Origin: Odontocerum albicorne
Taxonomy: Eukaryota; Arthropoda; Insecta; Trichoptera; Odontoceridae
NCBI GenBank assembly: GCA_949825065.1
Contig: OX463864.1
Location: 18,055,327-18,119,326, forward strand
Length of the DNA stretch: 64,000 nt
Reading direction: 5' to 3'
The notes under the pieces are model-generated. The model saw only the letters and a program-made list of their open reading frames with translations, ran no database searches and was not told where the DNA came from. Position 1 is the stretch's first letter. Each line of letters begins with the position of its first letter. This document shows, in pieces, positions 54,201 through 64,000 of the stretch. A program made the position numbers and the translations under genes.

Positions 54201-54509
54201 ATGGTATACGAGTGTTTGTGTATATATGTCGTACATTTTCAAGTGAAATTTTCTCTGATATTCCCAATTCCCAATTATATTTCTCTGCAAGCAGGATAAC
54301 TCGGGAATAATAGTCATTTATATAAAATAAATCCTTCACAATTTTAACCAAAGTTTAACTTTTTATGATTATTCAGGTTGCCTTTTATTTATAAATCTAT
54401 CCACCGACTTACTTCGAGAGTAAACTTTTAAGAATAAATGAACTATTGCAGATTCATTAAATTTTTAACGATCTTAACATTTTCTCTCAGACTTTGTCAT
54501 ATTGTATGT
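54201..54509. other. AT-rich stretch, no recognised gene
   Basis: Nothing recognised. Confidence 0.4.
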
Positions 54510-54930
54510 TAGATACAGGGATAAATCTAGGTTCTTGCTGTATGTACATGATAGCAAAATATAGGTTCTTGCTGTATGTACATGATAGCAAAATCTAGGT
54601 TCTTGCTGTATGTACATGATAGCAAAATCTAGGTTCTTTGTACATGATAGCAAAATCTAGGTTCTTGCTGTATGTACATGATATCAAAATATAGGTTCTT
54701 GCTGTATGTACATGATAGCAAAATCTAGGTTCTTGCTGTATGTACATGATAGCAAAATCTAGGTTCTTGCTGTATGTACATGATAGCAAAATCTAGGTTT
54801 TTGCTGTATGTACATGATAGCAAAATATAGTTCTTGCTGTATGTACATGATAGCAAAATCTAGGTTCTTGCTGTATGTACATGATAGCAAAATCTAGGTT
54901 CTTGCTGTATGTACATGATAGCAAAAACGA
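54510..54930. repeat. 34-bp minisatellite, about 12 copies
   Basis: The unit TAGGTTCTTGCTGTATGTAC + ATGATAGCAAAATC is nearly identical throughout. One unit lacks the TGCTGTATG part and one has a one-base deletion. High identity suggests recent growth. Confidence 0.92.
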
Positions 54931-55483
54931 GAGACGAAGTATAATATTTTTTAGATAAATAATAGTTAAGTGTATGTAAAAGGAAAAATAAGTAAAAAAA
55001 AAACTTATTTTATATTTGTATGTTCACCACAGGTTTATTTATGGGTTTACTACCGGTTTCGAAGACCACCGTCTTCATCGTCAGGTGAAAAAGTATTTTA
55101 TTTTATCGTGCAAATTATTATACAAACTCATCCAACATTTTTTTTGTGAGAATGAATTATATCTCTTCTTAATTAGCGTATAAGAGTTTATATTACCATT
55201 CAAGGAAATTTTCCATTAGCTTTCGTTTGCATGACAAATGAACGTTTGCGTACTTTCTTTAAAAAGTAAACGGTTAAAACAAATGCATTTCAAGACACTT
55301 TGGAAAAATAATTTCTCAATACGGTTGTTTATTTCTTAAAATGAAAATACATACCATATTTCACATAATAGATATTTTTTAATATTTATTTTAATCAATT
55401 TTAAAAGTGACGTCAAGTATAGTTTCATGAATATGAGATTCATATATTAAAAGCAGGAGTATCGTTTTTTACACCATATTTTA
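54931..55483. other. AT-rich stretch with a repeat terminus
   Basis: Bases 55030-55090 (TACTACCGGTTTCGAAGACC, TCTTCATCGTCAGG) resemble the repeat terminus at 3575-3610. Otherwise nothing recognised. Confidence 0.4.
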
Positions 55484-56010
55484 AATTAATCAAAAAAACT
55501 TAACAGCAAATAACATCGGTGAAAGTAAACACTGTGTTGTTAGGTGAGAATTCTTCCAAATCTTTGGGTTATTCTAAACATCGTTTTCTATTTTTTTTAT
55601 TATTCTGAAAAACCGCATACTAAACAACTATGGAGAAAGGTAACACTCCGTCGTTTGCCAGAACTTTCTAATATTTTTTAATTTTTCTAAATTATGATTA
55701 TTCAAAAATTTTTATATTTATAATATTTTGATTATTGTATATTTTTTATTGTTGGTACAACAAATGGTAAAAGCACTCTGTCACTAGGCCAGAACTTTCT
55801 CAAAACTTTTGATTATCCTAAATTATTCTCAAAAATTTTGATTATCCTAAATATTTTATTATTCGAAATTTTTGATTATTCTAAATTATTCTCGAAATTT
55901 TTGATTATCCTAAATATTTTATTATTCGAAACTTTTGATTATTCTTTAAAAAAACCAAACGGCAAGCAACAATGTTGAAAGTAAACACTCCGCCGTTAGG
56001 CCAGAACTCT
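55484..56010. repeat. Degenerate tandem repeat, about four units
   Basis: Variants of GAAAGTAAACACTCCGCCGT + TAGGCCAGAAC recur at about 55520, 55635, 55765 and 55978, separated by GATTATTCTAAAT-type runs that are themselves repeated. Spacing is irregular. Confidence 0.65.
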
Positions 56011-56260
56011 CCCAAATTAGAAAAGATAATGCGAGGGCCCGCCGCACAAGTTTTAAACGGGGAAACTCGGAAAATTTAAGTCTTAAGGACTCTTAAACCA
56101 ACTAACTTCTTCTTGTGCAGTTCTCCGCCCTCTGTGATCCCCCTCCGCGAGTGGGTGGCACATAAATCTGCGCCTCCGTTGGAGTTACAACTAAATTACC
56201 AAAGTATTTCTGAACGCATTGCGCAAAAATATAAATTTTAACGTTGCCCCTTATTTTCGA
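56011..56260. other. GC-raised unique island
   Basis: GCGAGGGCCCGCCGCACAAG and ATCCCCCTCCGCGAGTGGGT, closed frames, no repeat similarity. It lies about 1.8 kb 3' of the octapeptide exon. Candidate regulatory DNA. Confidence 0.35.
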
Positions 56261-57000
56261 GTCCATTAGTTGGTTACTTTTGAGATAATCTCATTCGAAT
56301 ATTAGTTAATACTTGATAATAATTGTAAAAAAATAAATAAAATATTCTTATCATACAATTTGCCTAATGTTGTGAACCCGAAAATGAAACAAAACATACT
56401 CTGACTGTGAAGTAAAAATGAAACGAAACATACTCGTATGTACAAAAGCTAACGCGTAACATTATTCCAATTTGAAACGCGTTCTGTCAATGTAAAACAA
56501 GTGGATAGCTTGCTATATTAAACTAGGTCATTTATTTTTTTAACTATTAACTAGTTATGTACTTTTTTTATAAAAAAAAAATAGAAGTGTCATTCGCACT
56601 TTTCGAGCACACAGAAAAATAAAGTAATTAATTATTAAGTAAAATAATACAAAATTTAATAATGTTTTAAAGTAATAAAATAAGGAAAAAAACCTTGATA
56701 TTTCTTGACGTAGTAAATGCGTAAAGTCAGTTACATTCGGTGTGATCGATGAATTTAAATCGTGTATAAAAAAAAACGTTTTAATATGTCAGGAAGACCC
56801 AGATTGGCAGAAGAACAAAGTATTGCTGCAAAGCGAAGAAAAACAGAACAACAATGGTGATCTACTATAAGCGCTGAACAAATGTAAATTCTTAATGAAG
56901 ATCGAGGATTACGAATCTTCAACGAAGATTGACTAAATTGCTAGAACCCAGACTTAAAAGAAAAAAGGAAAAATATTTTCAGTCTCGTTTTATTTCTTCT
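56261..57000. other. AT-rich stretch with a short basic ORF
   Basis: At 56786 an ATG opens MSGRPRLAEEQSIAAKRRKT before a stop at codon 25. Basic Arg/Lys-rich starts like this occur in some mobile-element proteins, but I cannot assign it. The rest is AT-rich. Confidence 0.3.
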
Positions 57001-57400
57001 TCCTAGTGTCATGTCAGGTCCCCCCTACGTTGACTATCACCTGAGAGTAAGCATCCTTGTCCCCGGCAGCCCGAAAAAGATCCCCAACGCTCCAATTTAT
57101 ACCAGTCCAATCACGTATATTGCGGAGCCAGGAGATTTGCCACCTGCCAACATCTCTTCGACCCTCTATTTTGCCTTGGATGATCAAGTGCAGTAATTTG
57201 TACTTTCTTCCTCTAAGCACATACTCCAAATAGGACACCTTTCAGATTTTAATATTAGTCAGCAACTCTCCATCAACTCTCGCTCTTTGAAGAACCTTTG
57301 AGTTGCTGACCATATCCGTTCAGGGTATCCGTAGCATTCTCCGGTGTATCCACATTTCGAATGCTTCCAGTCGGTTCATACTACCAACTTTGAGGGTTAT
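57000..57400 (-). mobile_element. Retro-D non-LTR relic (minus)
   Basis: The minus strand encodes MSYLEYVLRGRKYKLLHLII then SWLRNIRDWTGI, preceded by NRLEAFEMW-type sequence near 57350-57375. Same family as 43130. 5'-truncated with stops. Confidence 0.75.
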
Positions 57401-57645
57401 TAACTGGTTTTACTTAAGGCCTCATAAACATCTTTCTGGTTGATTGAAAGAGATTGTCACATGGCAATTATCCTACAAGGTTGTATTGTATACAAAGAAA
57501 GTGTTATACATAGTTTGCTTGGGCGCTGTCATAGTTGTCAGACGTGTTTTGTTTCCTAATAGAGGGATCGATTCTCGAGTTAGAGCGCTCTTTAGGAGAC
57601 TTTGCTCTCTAAACGGTGCTTTATAAAATTGCCCTTTAAATTTGT
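57400..57645 (+). mobile_element. SINE-B tail plus GCGCTATATAAA-type module
   Basis: TTGATTGAAAGAGATTGTCA at 57440 begins the SINE-B tail. Bases 57565-57640 hold the AGAGCGCTCTTTAGGAGACT...CTCTAAACGGTGCTTTATAA module. Confidence 0.6.
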
Positions 57646-57796
57646 ATACATTTTTCTTTAAGCTTTGTTTGTAATTTGGTTAAACCTGTATATATTATCT
57701 TCATAAAATAAATATAGCATCATTCATTCGACTAGTAAATGAGAAGTATTTCACAATTGCTTTAACTTAAGCTAAAAATATTGTAAAGAGACTAAC

Positions 57797-57983
57797 CATT
57801 CTCCTCGTGTCTCTTCCTCCTGTGGTGTGCGCTGAGCGCGTGGGCCTCGAGCGGTGTAGGGGCGCCAGAGCTGGGTGGAGCGCCTCCCCCAGCAGGCTGA
57901 AGCCCGAGGATGCCGCTGATGCTGTAGCTTGCTGTACTACTAACCTGTGCCTCTCCTGATGCCACCCCTGAGTGGGTTATCAC
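57797..57983 (-). CDS. sv: Pax2/5/8 exon with octapeptide motif
   Basis: The 187-nt exon enters in phase 0 and leaves in phase 1. It encodes 62 residues starting VITHSGVASGEAQ, with YSISGILG at residues 20-27. That is the octapeptide (eh1-like) motif of Pax2/5/8 proteins, which recruits Groucho/TLE co-repressors. A Gly/Pro/Ala-rich linker and a basic patch (HHRRKRHEEN) follow, where the family usually carries a nuclear-localisation-like stretch. Acceptor GGATTTCAG, donor GTTAGT. Codon use is GC-rich compared with the surrounding intron, as in the other exons. The octapeptide is the strongest single piece of evidence for the gene family. Confidence 0.95.
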
Positions 57984-58019
57984 CTGAAATCCAGATAAGC
58001 TCTAGAGTAAAGGTGCAGA

Positions 58020-58135
58020 ATCCATTATTAGACAAAAAAGGACATTAAAAAGACATTAAAAGGACATTATTAGACAAAAAAGGACATTATTAGACAAAAA
58101 AGAGCATTATTAGACATTAAAAGGACAATCGGCAG
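58020..58135. repeat. Short tandem repeat of AGGACATTATTAGACAAAAA type
   Basis: About five 20-bp units with length variation, 40 bases upstream (in gene sense) of the octapeptide exon acceptor. Confidence 0.8.
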
Positions 58136-58169
58136 ACTCCTAAGTTTAAAAGTTATCACCTCACGATGA

Positions 58170-58690
58170 TACATAAATACCGTCACGCCTTTTACCTACT
58201 GGGGTAGTCACAGAGGAAAGAGTGTCAGACTTTTCTATCTCGACACACGTATTTCCCCTCTATTTATCTTAATTACATTTTTCTTTCAAAATAGCATTAA
58301 TCCAAACGAACAGTTCTCATACTTTCCTAGATATTTTATTTGTTTTGTTATCCTTTCTTCATTCATTCGTTTTACATGCCCAAACCATCTCCGAGTGCTT
58401 TTCTTTATCTAACTAAACACACACGTCTCAAATTCATCCTTAAACGCTTCATTGCATATTCTGTCATGCATTTTCTTTCCGTGTATTCTTAGCGAATGCA
58501 TTTTTACAGTATTCATTTGGTTCATTTCAGACCTTTTCCATGTTTACGTTTCACTTACATACATCATTATTGACACTAAATTACTCTTGTGCACCATCAT
58601 CTTGGCATATTTTGATAATATCCAGTACGACTATATATATTTTAGTGCTCCATTGATTTCGATTCCTATCGTTGCACGTCGTTCGATATC
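58170..58690 (-). mobile_element. Retro-A relic (minus)
   Basis: The tail GTAGTCACAGAGGAAAGAG on plus is followed by the complement of the family coding blocks (TTTACATGCCCAAACCATCT at 58370). One of the longer copies, frames broken. Confidence 0.7.
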
Positions 58691-58716
58691 CGTCGTAAAT
58701 CTCCCTAATAAATTCA

Positions 58717-58890
58717 GATCGATCTCTCCACCACACACGCTGTTATGGGGAACAAAGTAAATCTCTATCTATATCAATAGAAGATCAAAATCTTTTTTTA
58801 TTGTTTATGAGCACGACGTCACGTAGTGACGAAGAAGGAACTGCTCAAAGCTACGAAGAAGGAACTGCTCCGGTGGCGAAACACGTAAGT
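58717..58890 (+). repeat. Repeat Q copy 4
   Basis: CACACGCTGTTATGGGGAAC then an ATG at about 58807 opening MSTTSRSDEEGTAQSYEEGT. The GAAGGAACTGCTC part is locally duplicated. It lies about 100 bases before a P1 copy. Confidence 0.6.
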
Positions 58891-58995
58891 GTAAAAATAA
58901 ATAACTCGTACCGCAGTAAATATGCGTGTACATACGAAGAGTTTTAGGGCCTTGAATATTTTTACAGAGAACTTCAAATACAGCGAAACTATTAT

Positions 58996-59540
58996 TTAAC
59001 CCTTCCTGTCCTGTGATGTGTAACTAGTACACACTGCTTCTAAACACTTTAATATCTCTATAACTATAATAAATACTGGGTTCAGATTTTAGGTATTCCT
59101 CCGTAATACATTTACGCATTTAATGAAAAAAATAATATTAATAATAATTAGCACTTATCGGCCACATCAGAGATATTTTATGAAAATCGGGAATAAATTC
59201 ACCAATACAATCAAACGTGTGCCTGTGTGTGACGTAGGTATATTCATTCTAAAAAACGCTATGGGTGAGAAGCGACGGTATTCACGTCTCACTCTCACTC
59301 TACTTCGCTGTATGGGAACGCAAGAAATAGAATCTCAGTTCGCTCGCTTTAGTAGATCGCGGGCTTTCGTTTGAGGTGGTCGCTTCGCCCGTTTTGTGAA
59401 CGTCGGTCGATGGTTTTTTTTCATGTTTTCAGCAATTAAATTTCAATTATTATCACTTTTGACTTTAAGTATAATTAATTTAAGCGATTGGCTGTAAAAA
59501 TTATTTTTTTCCGATTTTAAATCGCTCATTTTTAGATGTG
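58996..59540. mobile_element. P1 MITE copy 4, right end replaced by repeat R
   Basis: It begins TTAACCCTTCCTGTCCTGTG and follows copy 3 until ATTTTTAGATGTGTATT at about 59540, where repeat R starts and the right TTAA end is lost. Confidence 0.75.
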
Positions 59541-59544
59541 TATT

Positions 59545-59955
59545 TATTTATTTTTTCAAAACAGGCTTAGTCCAATTACTTTGAAAAATACAAGACATTA
59601 AAAAAGAAGAAAAATTACATAGAATTTTTTTTTTTCAATTATATAAAATTAAAAATAATGCATTTGCATACAAACGAGTATATACACACAAACATATGAT
59701 ACACATATATTCACAGTCACTTAAGTATGTTGATGAGTGCTTTCTAACGCGCTCAATCTAAGAAGAAAATTTACTTTTGCTTTTGGTAATGTGATATGAA
59801 ATATGTCAATATCCGAAGCAGTCCCGTTCAGAAGAGTTAAGGTCCTTCCAACAGGCATAGCGGCTGGGAGGCCCCGTTCTTGCGTATGTTATTGAGAACA
59901 GTTCTTGCCGGCGCAGTCTACTGTAATTGTTAGGAACATTTAATGCTAATCTTGA
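59545..59955. repeat. Repeat R copy 2
   Basis: About 400 bases closely match 39715-40125, including TTGCTTTTGGTAATGTGATA and AACAGGCATAGCGGCTGG. No coding recognised. Confidence 0.75.
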
Positions 59956-60004
59956 TGCTGCGTTATGCTTTTACTAAGAAAGATCTGCGTTTTTTTAAAG
60001 TAGT

Positions 60005-60200
60005 TTACTTCTTCTTCTTCTCAGTGTCATGTCAGGTGCTCCCAACGTTGAATATCCCCTGAGAGTAGGCATTTTTGTTCTCGGCAGCTCGAAAAAGATC
60101 CCCAACGCTCCTTATACCAGTCTAATCACGTATATTGTGGAGCCAGGAGACTTGCCTCCTGCCAACATCTCTTCGACTCTCTATTTTGTCTTGGATGATA
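60005..60200 (-). mobile_element. Retro-D fragment (minus)
   Basis: CAGTGTCATGTCAGGTGCTC and GAATATCCCCTGAGAGTAGG on plus match the same position of 5490 and 57000. Short, ending at 60200. Confidence 0.65.
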
Positions 60201-60412
60201 AGTAGTTTACAAGGTTTTAATCAACAGGCTTTCAAAAATAAATTAAAAACAATTAACCTGACACACTATTAAAGATACGCAGATTTTTTTTCACTCTTTT
60301 TGTTCTTTCCGGAACAGTTTATTGCATGAACTGAGAACAACTATCTTCCTACGATCGTCTGTCTAGCTGGACAATGATGATGGGATGAATAAGAAATGAA
60401 TGACAGACTTAC

Positions 60413-60515
60413 AGAGACCACGGATCCATGGTTCTGGTTGTGTCCTTCTTGTTGCTCTTGCTGAGACTGCTGATGGACGTGTTTCGCCTTCTCTGCTGCC
60501 TTATTTCTCACGATC
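60413..60515 (-). CDS. sv: Pax2/5/8 exon: end of paired domain
   Basis: This 103-nt exon encodes 34 complete codons after one base that finishes a split codon. It begins IVRNKAAEKAKHV, which matches the last helix and end of the Pax2/5/8 paired domain (the family reads ...SSINRIVRNKAAEKAK). A hydrophilic Gln/Glu/His stretch (HQQSQQEQQEGHNQNHG) follows and ends SVVS. The acceptor is TTGTTTCAG and the donor GTAAGT, leaving phase 0, which fits the next exon at 57983. The paired domain binds DNA; this part is the end of its C-terminal (RED) half. Earlier paired-domain exons were not found between 60516 and 64000 and should lie further right. The exon is too short to appear as a long ORF. Confidence 0.9.
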
Positions 60516-60734
60516 CTGAAACAAGTTTAACAAGATAATATTAGGTAACATAATTTAAAATAAACATTGTTATTTGTTTAGTCCAACACTGTTGGATTAA
60601 ACAAATCACAATGTCTTTAAACGTCCACAGTGTTAATGCCTTAACTATAAATAACACTTTATAAATCACCGTTTAGAGAGCAAACTCTCTTCTAGGGTGC
60701 TTCAACTCGGGCATAAATGTGCTAAAAGTAACAA
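60516..60734. other. Intron next to the paired-domain exon
   Basis: Contains the repeat module AGAGAGCAAACTCTCTTCTA near 60672. No upstream paired-domain exon is visible. Confidence 0.4.
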
Positions 60735-60960
60735 AATAAATAAGCTAAAAGTATAACAAAATAAACGTGCTAACAGTATAACAAAATAAATGTGCTAAAA
60801 GTATAACAAAATAAATGGGCTAAAAGTATAACAAAATAAATGTGCTAAAAGTATAACAAAATAAATGTGCTAAAAGTATAACAAAATAAATGTGTTAAAA
60901 GTATAACATAACAAAAACAAAATAAATGTGCTAAAAGTATAACAAAACAATAACAAAAAA
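60735..60960. repeat. 25-bp tandem repeat, about eight copies
   Basis: The unit ATAAATGTGCTAAAAGTATA + ACAAA is repeated with minor variation. Confidence 0.9.
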
Positions 60961-61700
60961 AAGGAATTGATGAAAACAAATCAAGAATTAACATTCATTA
61001 AAAATTTATAATATTTTCATATACCTTCCTATCCTTAGACTTATATTGTTTTTTTTTAATGTTTTTAATCTGTCAATTAGACACGTGGGTTTGAATCCCG
61101 ATTTAGAGCGCCCTTGGAGAGAGACTAAATAAATAGTTCATACTGTAAAACGCCCGTGAGGAGAGTGTAAAAAAAAGTTTATACTGTCTATATATAAAAA
61201 GTTCTTAACTCTCTCCTTTCTGCCTACCCTGACAGGAAAATGGTGTGATCGTTTATATGTATGTACTCTTTTTTAATGTCCAGGTTTCACTTTCATAAAT
61301 TAAAATGTACACTAATTTGCATAACATTTATGAAATAATATAAATTTGGTTTTTCTATTTTCAATACAATCCCACATTTTAATAAATTTGACATTAAACA
61401 TATAATTCAGGGTTGCAAACCTAATAAATATAAAATAGCCATAAAGAAGCCGGCAGGGGTGGGATACGCAGGGAGTTTTCCTCCCCTTGGAGTGTGTCTC
61501 GGGAAAGAAAAGTCATGTTCGGACAAGTGGCGGTCATAATTCATAAAATCGTATTTTTGCGCTACCCTTGTAAACCTGCTAAGGGTCGAACTATTCACTT
61601 CTGACATTTAAGCTCAGTTGATTAAGTTATCTTTGTGGTAGATCGAAGAAAACTTGGATAGATCAAGTTGGTCAGATTAAAAAAAAGTTAGAAGCACAAA
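60961..61700. other. Intron with small repeat fragments and a unique island
   Basis: Bases 61195-61260 are a retro-A tail (CTACCCTGACAGGAAAATGG). Bases 61410-61600 have raised GC (AGCCGGCAGGGGTGGGATAC) without repeat similarity. No splice-supported exon. Confidence 0.4.
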
Positions 61701-62215
61701 TATTAATAATACGTAGCATCACGCTGTGGTGTCTCTTGTGGGATAAGCAAACAAAAAACAGATCTCCAATCGTTTTTATCCAAGCAAACACCATAACTTT
61801 CACCTCCTCCATATGCATACATCTTGTTATGTTCAATCTTAAATTATGTATTGTATATTTCTCCCTTTATCTTCTTTCAAAATCTGGTTCACTTGATCGA
61901 ACTACGTTTTCCTCAGTCTACACATCTTCCACGCACACCTTGCACTTCTGACTTGTATACTCGTTCATTTTTTCATAATTCATTTTCCCCATATATCTAA
62001 ACCATCTAAAAGCTTCGTAAGCTTACGAACATACATGCAATAAGAAAAAAATGTAGTGTTAATTTATGAAAGTAGGAGAATTAATGTATTTGTAAAATTG
62101 GTGTTTTAAGCAAAATAAACACCAAAGGTTTAAGATGGTTTAGATGTGTGGGGAAAATGAATTACGAAAGAATGACTGAGCGAGTATACAAGTCAGAAAT
62201 GCAAGGTAGCATACA
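61700..62215. mobile_element. Retro-A relics, minus then plus
   Basis: Minus-strand fragment 61715-62000 (TTTCCCCATATATCTAAACC on plus) and plus-strand fragment 62125-62205 (TTTAAGATGGTTTAGATGTG). Both short. Confidence 0.55.
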
Positions 62216-62525
62216 TGTATGTAGTTAGGCAGGAGAATGTTTTGTATATTGCATTGTAAAACTTCTTGCATTAGGATAGGCATACACCTAGTTAGGCAGG
62301 AGAATGTTTTGTATATTGCATTGTAAAACTTCTTGCATTAGGATAAGCATACACCTAGTTAGGCAGGAGAATGTTTTGTATATTGCATTGTAAAACTTCT
62401 TGCATTAGGATAAGCATACACCTAGTTAGGCAGGAGAATGTTTTGTATATTGCATTGTAAAACTTCTTGCATTATGATAAGCATACACCTAGTTAGGCAA
62501 GAGAATGTTTTGTACATTGCATTGC
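62216..62525. repeat. 67-bp minisatellite, about 4.6 copies
   Basis: GTTAGGCAGGAGAATGTTTT recurs at 62224, 62291, 62358, 62425 and 62492. The copies are nearly identical. Confidence 0.93.
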
Positions 62526-63726
62526 CATATTACTTTAGTCCTTCTTCAGTCCAATCCAAGATTCACTGTCATAGATCAAGATGGGCACCAGCATACTGTA
62601 ATGTGTTGTTATTTTTGCTACTTTTTATAGAGCGCGGTTGTTGTATATTAAATTAATAATTATAATTTTTATTATATACATAGTAAAGTGATGCTTTTAT
62701 TTCTGACTTTCCTCTTTCTATCATACCTTGACATTCTAGAAATGTTCATTAATGAACGCGTCATGACGGTATTAATATAATTTGTATCCACTTCTGTAAA
62801 GTTTAAGGTAAACGCCTATATATCAAGATTGGCATAAACAACTCACTTTTTGGTCGTAATCGTCATTATTGCCATGTTTAATATAGCGCGTTGTTATTTT
62901 TACATCAAATACTGTTTACTTTATTGTTTGTCTTATCACTCGTAAAAAAACCTGTTCAGAAATCACAAGTCTATATTTCACTGGCACACGTCTAATTAGT
63001 GTCTTTATTTATTTGTAATAATTGAAATTAAATTAAAACGTACCAACGAAATGATAAAAAAATGAAGTATTATCGTTTTCCACAAGCCACAAAATAGTTC
63101 ATCCCCTCAAAATATGATATTCAACCCTCTGCAATACAGGATGTTACAAAAATTAATGCAATTCATCATAAAGTAACCGCAGGGTGTTCCGGTTTGGTGG
63201 TGATCGCAACCCCTCCTAAAAAAAACTGCAAGTAGAGCAATGCGAAAATTTGTCATTGTGAAATAAGTACCCTAGGTTGGGAAATTGGTCGAAAAATATA
63301 TTCATAAATTCGTTTTTATAGTGGTGTAGAAGATAACGCGCCTATTTTTCGATCGATATATCAAAATTCGATTAACTGACGGTATCACTTTGAATTATTG
63401 CATTACAATTTTGTTCAATAGAATGGTGGAGTTAACATTCAAGCTAAACAACCGCGTGCCCCAGGTTCAACTCTTAGCGAATTCCCTTTCGGACTGGTTT
63501 TATTCTTAAACTATTTTACATCTGAATTGAAAAATCCAGATGGCATTCTTGTTAGTGACACTAGAGTCTTTCAACCTCCTTTATTCCTTTAATGGGTTGC
63601 TCTAGTTATGAAGCGCTCTTAAGGTGTTCGCATTGGTCGGGAAACAATGCTACAACAAATTATTCATGAAAAAAATACGCTGTTGTGTTATCGATTATTG
63701 AATATTAATATTTATATATTTTTCAG
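62526..63726. other. Intron sequence before the inverted exon copy
   Basis: Mostly unique and AT-rich. Bases 63670-63726 are homologous to the intron flank of the 17966 exon (TGTTATCGATTATTGAATAT here, TGTTATTGATTATTGGATAT there on the minus strand). No further exon is recognised upstream on the plus strand. Confidence 0.45.
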
Positions 63727-63842
63727 GGGGTGCAAGTGGAGCTGTAGATTATGGTTACAGCTCTTCGTACAGTGGACAGTACTCCAGTTCTGTGTATGGT
63801 CACACAGCGTACGCGTCCCCAGCGGGCTATGCTATCCAAGGG
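63727..63842 (+). CDS. Second copy of the Pax2/5/8 Tyr/Ser-rich exon, opposite strand
   Basis: On the plus strand, acceptor ATTTTTCAG is followed by a 116-nt exon reading GASGAVDYGYSSSYSGQYSS then SVYGHTAYASPAGYAIQG, with donor GTAAGG. It is clearly paralogous to 17966-17849: about 10 percent base difference, many amino-acid changes (SEF/VDY, P/S, A/V, A/T, P/S), and similarity that continues into both intron flanks. It enters in phase 1 and leaves in phase 0 with an open frame. The orientation is opposite to the rest of the gene and it lies 5' of the paired-domain exon, so it cannot be spliced into the same minus-strand transcript. It may belong to a second, inverted gene copy continuing right of the window, or mark a scaffold inversion. 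Confidence 0.7.
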
Positions 63843-64000
63843 GTAAGGACTTTTAATTAAATCGGAGAGTATTGATCTCCAGTTTGGATAAGAAATGCTT
63901 CTTAATTACAGCGTTTGATTATAATTACATTGCTTGAAGAAACAACGATATACCAAATTATTGACGAAAAAAAAAAATGATGTGGTTACAATGTTCACAC

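Larger units (their letters stand above)
17849..60515 (-). other. sv: Pax2/5/8 (shaven-type) gene, span of the visible exons
   Basis: Six minus-strand exons form one phase-consistent chain. Reading 5' to 3', the intron phases are 2 (entering 60515), 0 (60413/57983), 1 (57797/50044), 0 (49959/39605), 1 (39401/32843) and 1 (32616/17966). Every internal boundary has an AG acceptor and a GTAAG- or GTTAG-type donor. The paired-domain end and the octapeptide in the correct order identify a Pax2/5/8 transcription factor. In insects this family (Drosophila shaven/sparkling) acts in the nucleus in eye cone cells and mechanosensory organs. The start codon and most of the paired domain would lie beyond base 64000, and no terminal exon was found below 17849. 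No canonical partial homeodomain was recognised. Introns are full of mobile-element relics. The identification is inferred from motifs; no alignment was run. Confidence 0.88.

Noticed and set aside
54510..54930. Second CRISPR-like or iteron-like array
   Set aside because: Contiguous 34-bp units without spacers and no associated genes.

Overview
Eukaryotic, almost certainly insect, genomic DNA: AT-rich, packed with SINEs, MITEs and decayed non-LTR retrotransposon 3' ends, with GT-AG introns and one scaffold gap of exactly 200 N (9779-9978). The retrotransposon relics are of the endonuclease/reverse-transcriptase type common in moths, caddisflies and other insects. I cannot fix the order from sequence alone. 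No bacterial-style genes, rRNA, free-standing tRNA or CRISPR array is present.

The only host gene I can support is a Pax2/5/8 (shaven/sparkling type) transcription factor on the minus strand. Six exons form a phase-compatible chain: 60515-60413 (end of the paired domain, IVRNKAAEKAK), 57983-57797 (octapeptide YSISGILG), 50044-49959, 39605-39401, 32843-32616 (Gln/Pro/His-rich) and 17966-17849 (Tyr/Ser-rich C-terminal region). Introns run from about 2.4 to 14.6 kb. The upstream exons (start codon, most of the paired domain) lie beyond base 64000, and no final exon was recognised below 17849. A second, diverged copy of the Tyr/Ser exon with its intron flanks sits on the opposite strand at 63727-63842. 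It differs by a 2-bp length change that puts the two copies in different frames at the shared splice donor. This inverted exon pair is the main gene-level anomaly: either an inverted duplication or a scaffold error.

The rest is intron or flank. By region: 1-17.8 kb holds retrotransposon relics, a piggyBac-like TTAA MITE, an internally deleted mariner with a TA duplication, a hAT-like MITE with an 8-bp near-duplication, a possible Helitron end and the N gap. 17.8-32.6 kb holds retrotransposon relics, a nested set of elements (22.0-23.0 kb), several minisatellites, and a GC-rich island at 29.96-30.17 kb with two RFX X-box palindromes around a CCAAT box. 32.8-39.4 kb holds 33-bp and 63-bp minisatellites and a second TTAA MITE. 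39.6-50 kb holds a long foldback hairpin inserted in an older repeat, a mariner 3' end, an AAT microsatellite, a degenerate 180-bp array and a Tc1/mariner relic with intact inverted ends. 50-64 kb holds SINEs, two more TTAA MITEs, more minisatellites, and the octapeptide and paired-domain exons.

Repeat family labels used below are my own: retro-A to retro-G (non-LTR relics by 3' coding sequence), SINE-A/B/C, P1 (TTAA MITE), and repeats Q, R, S, T, U.
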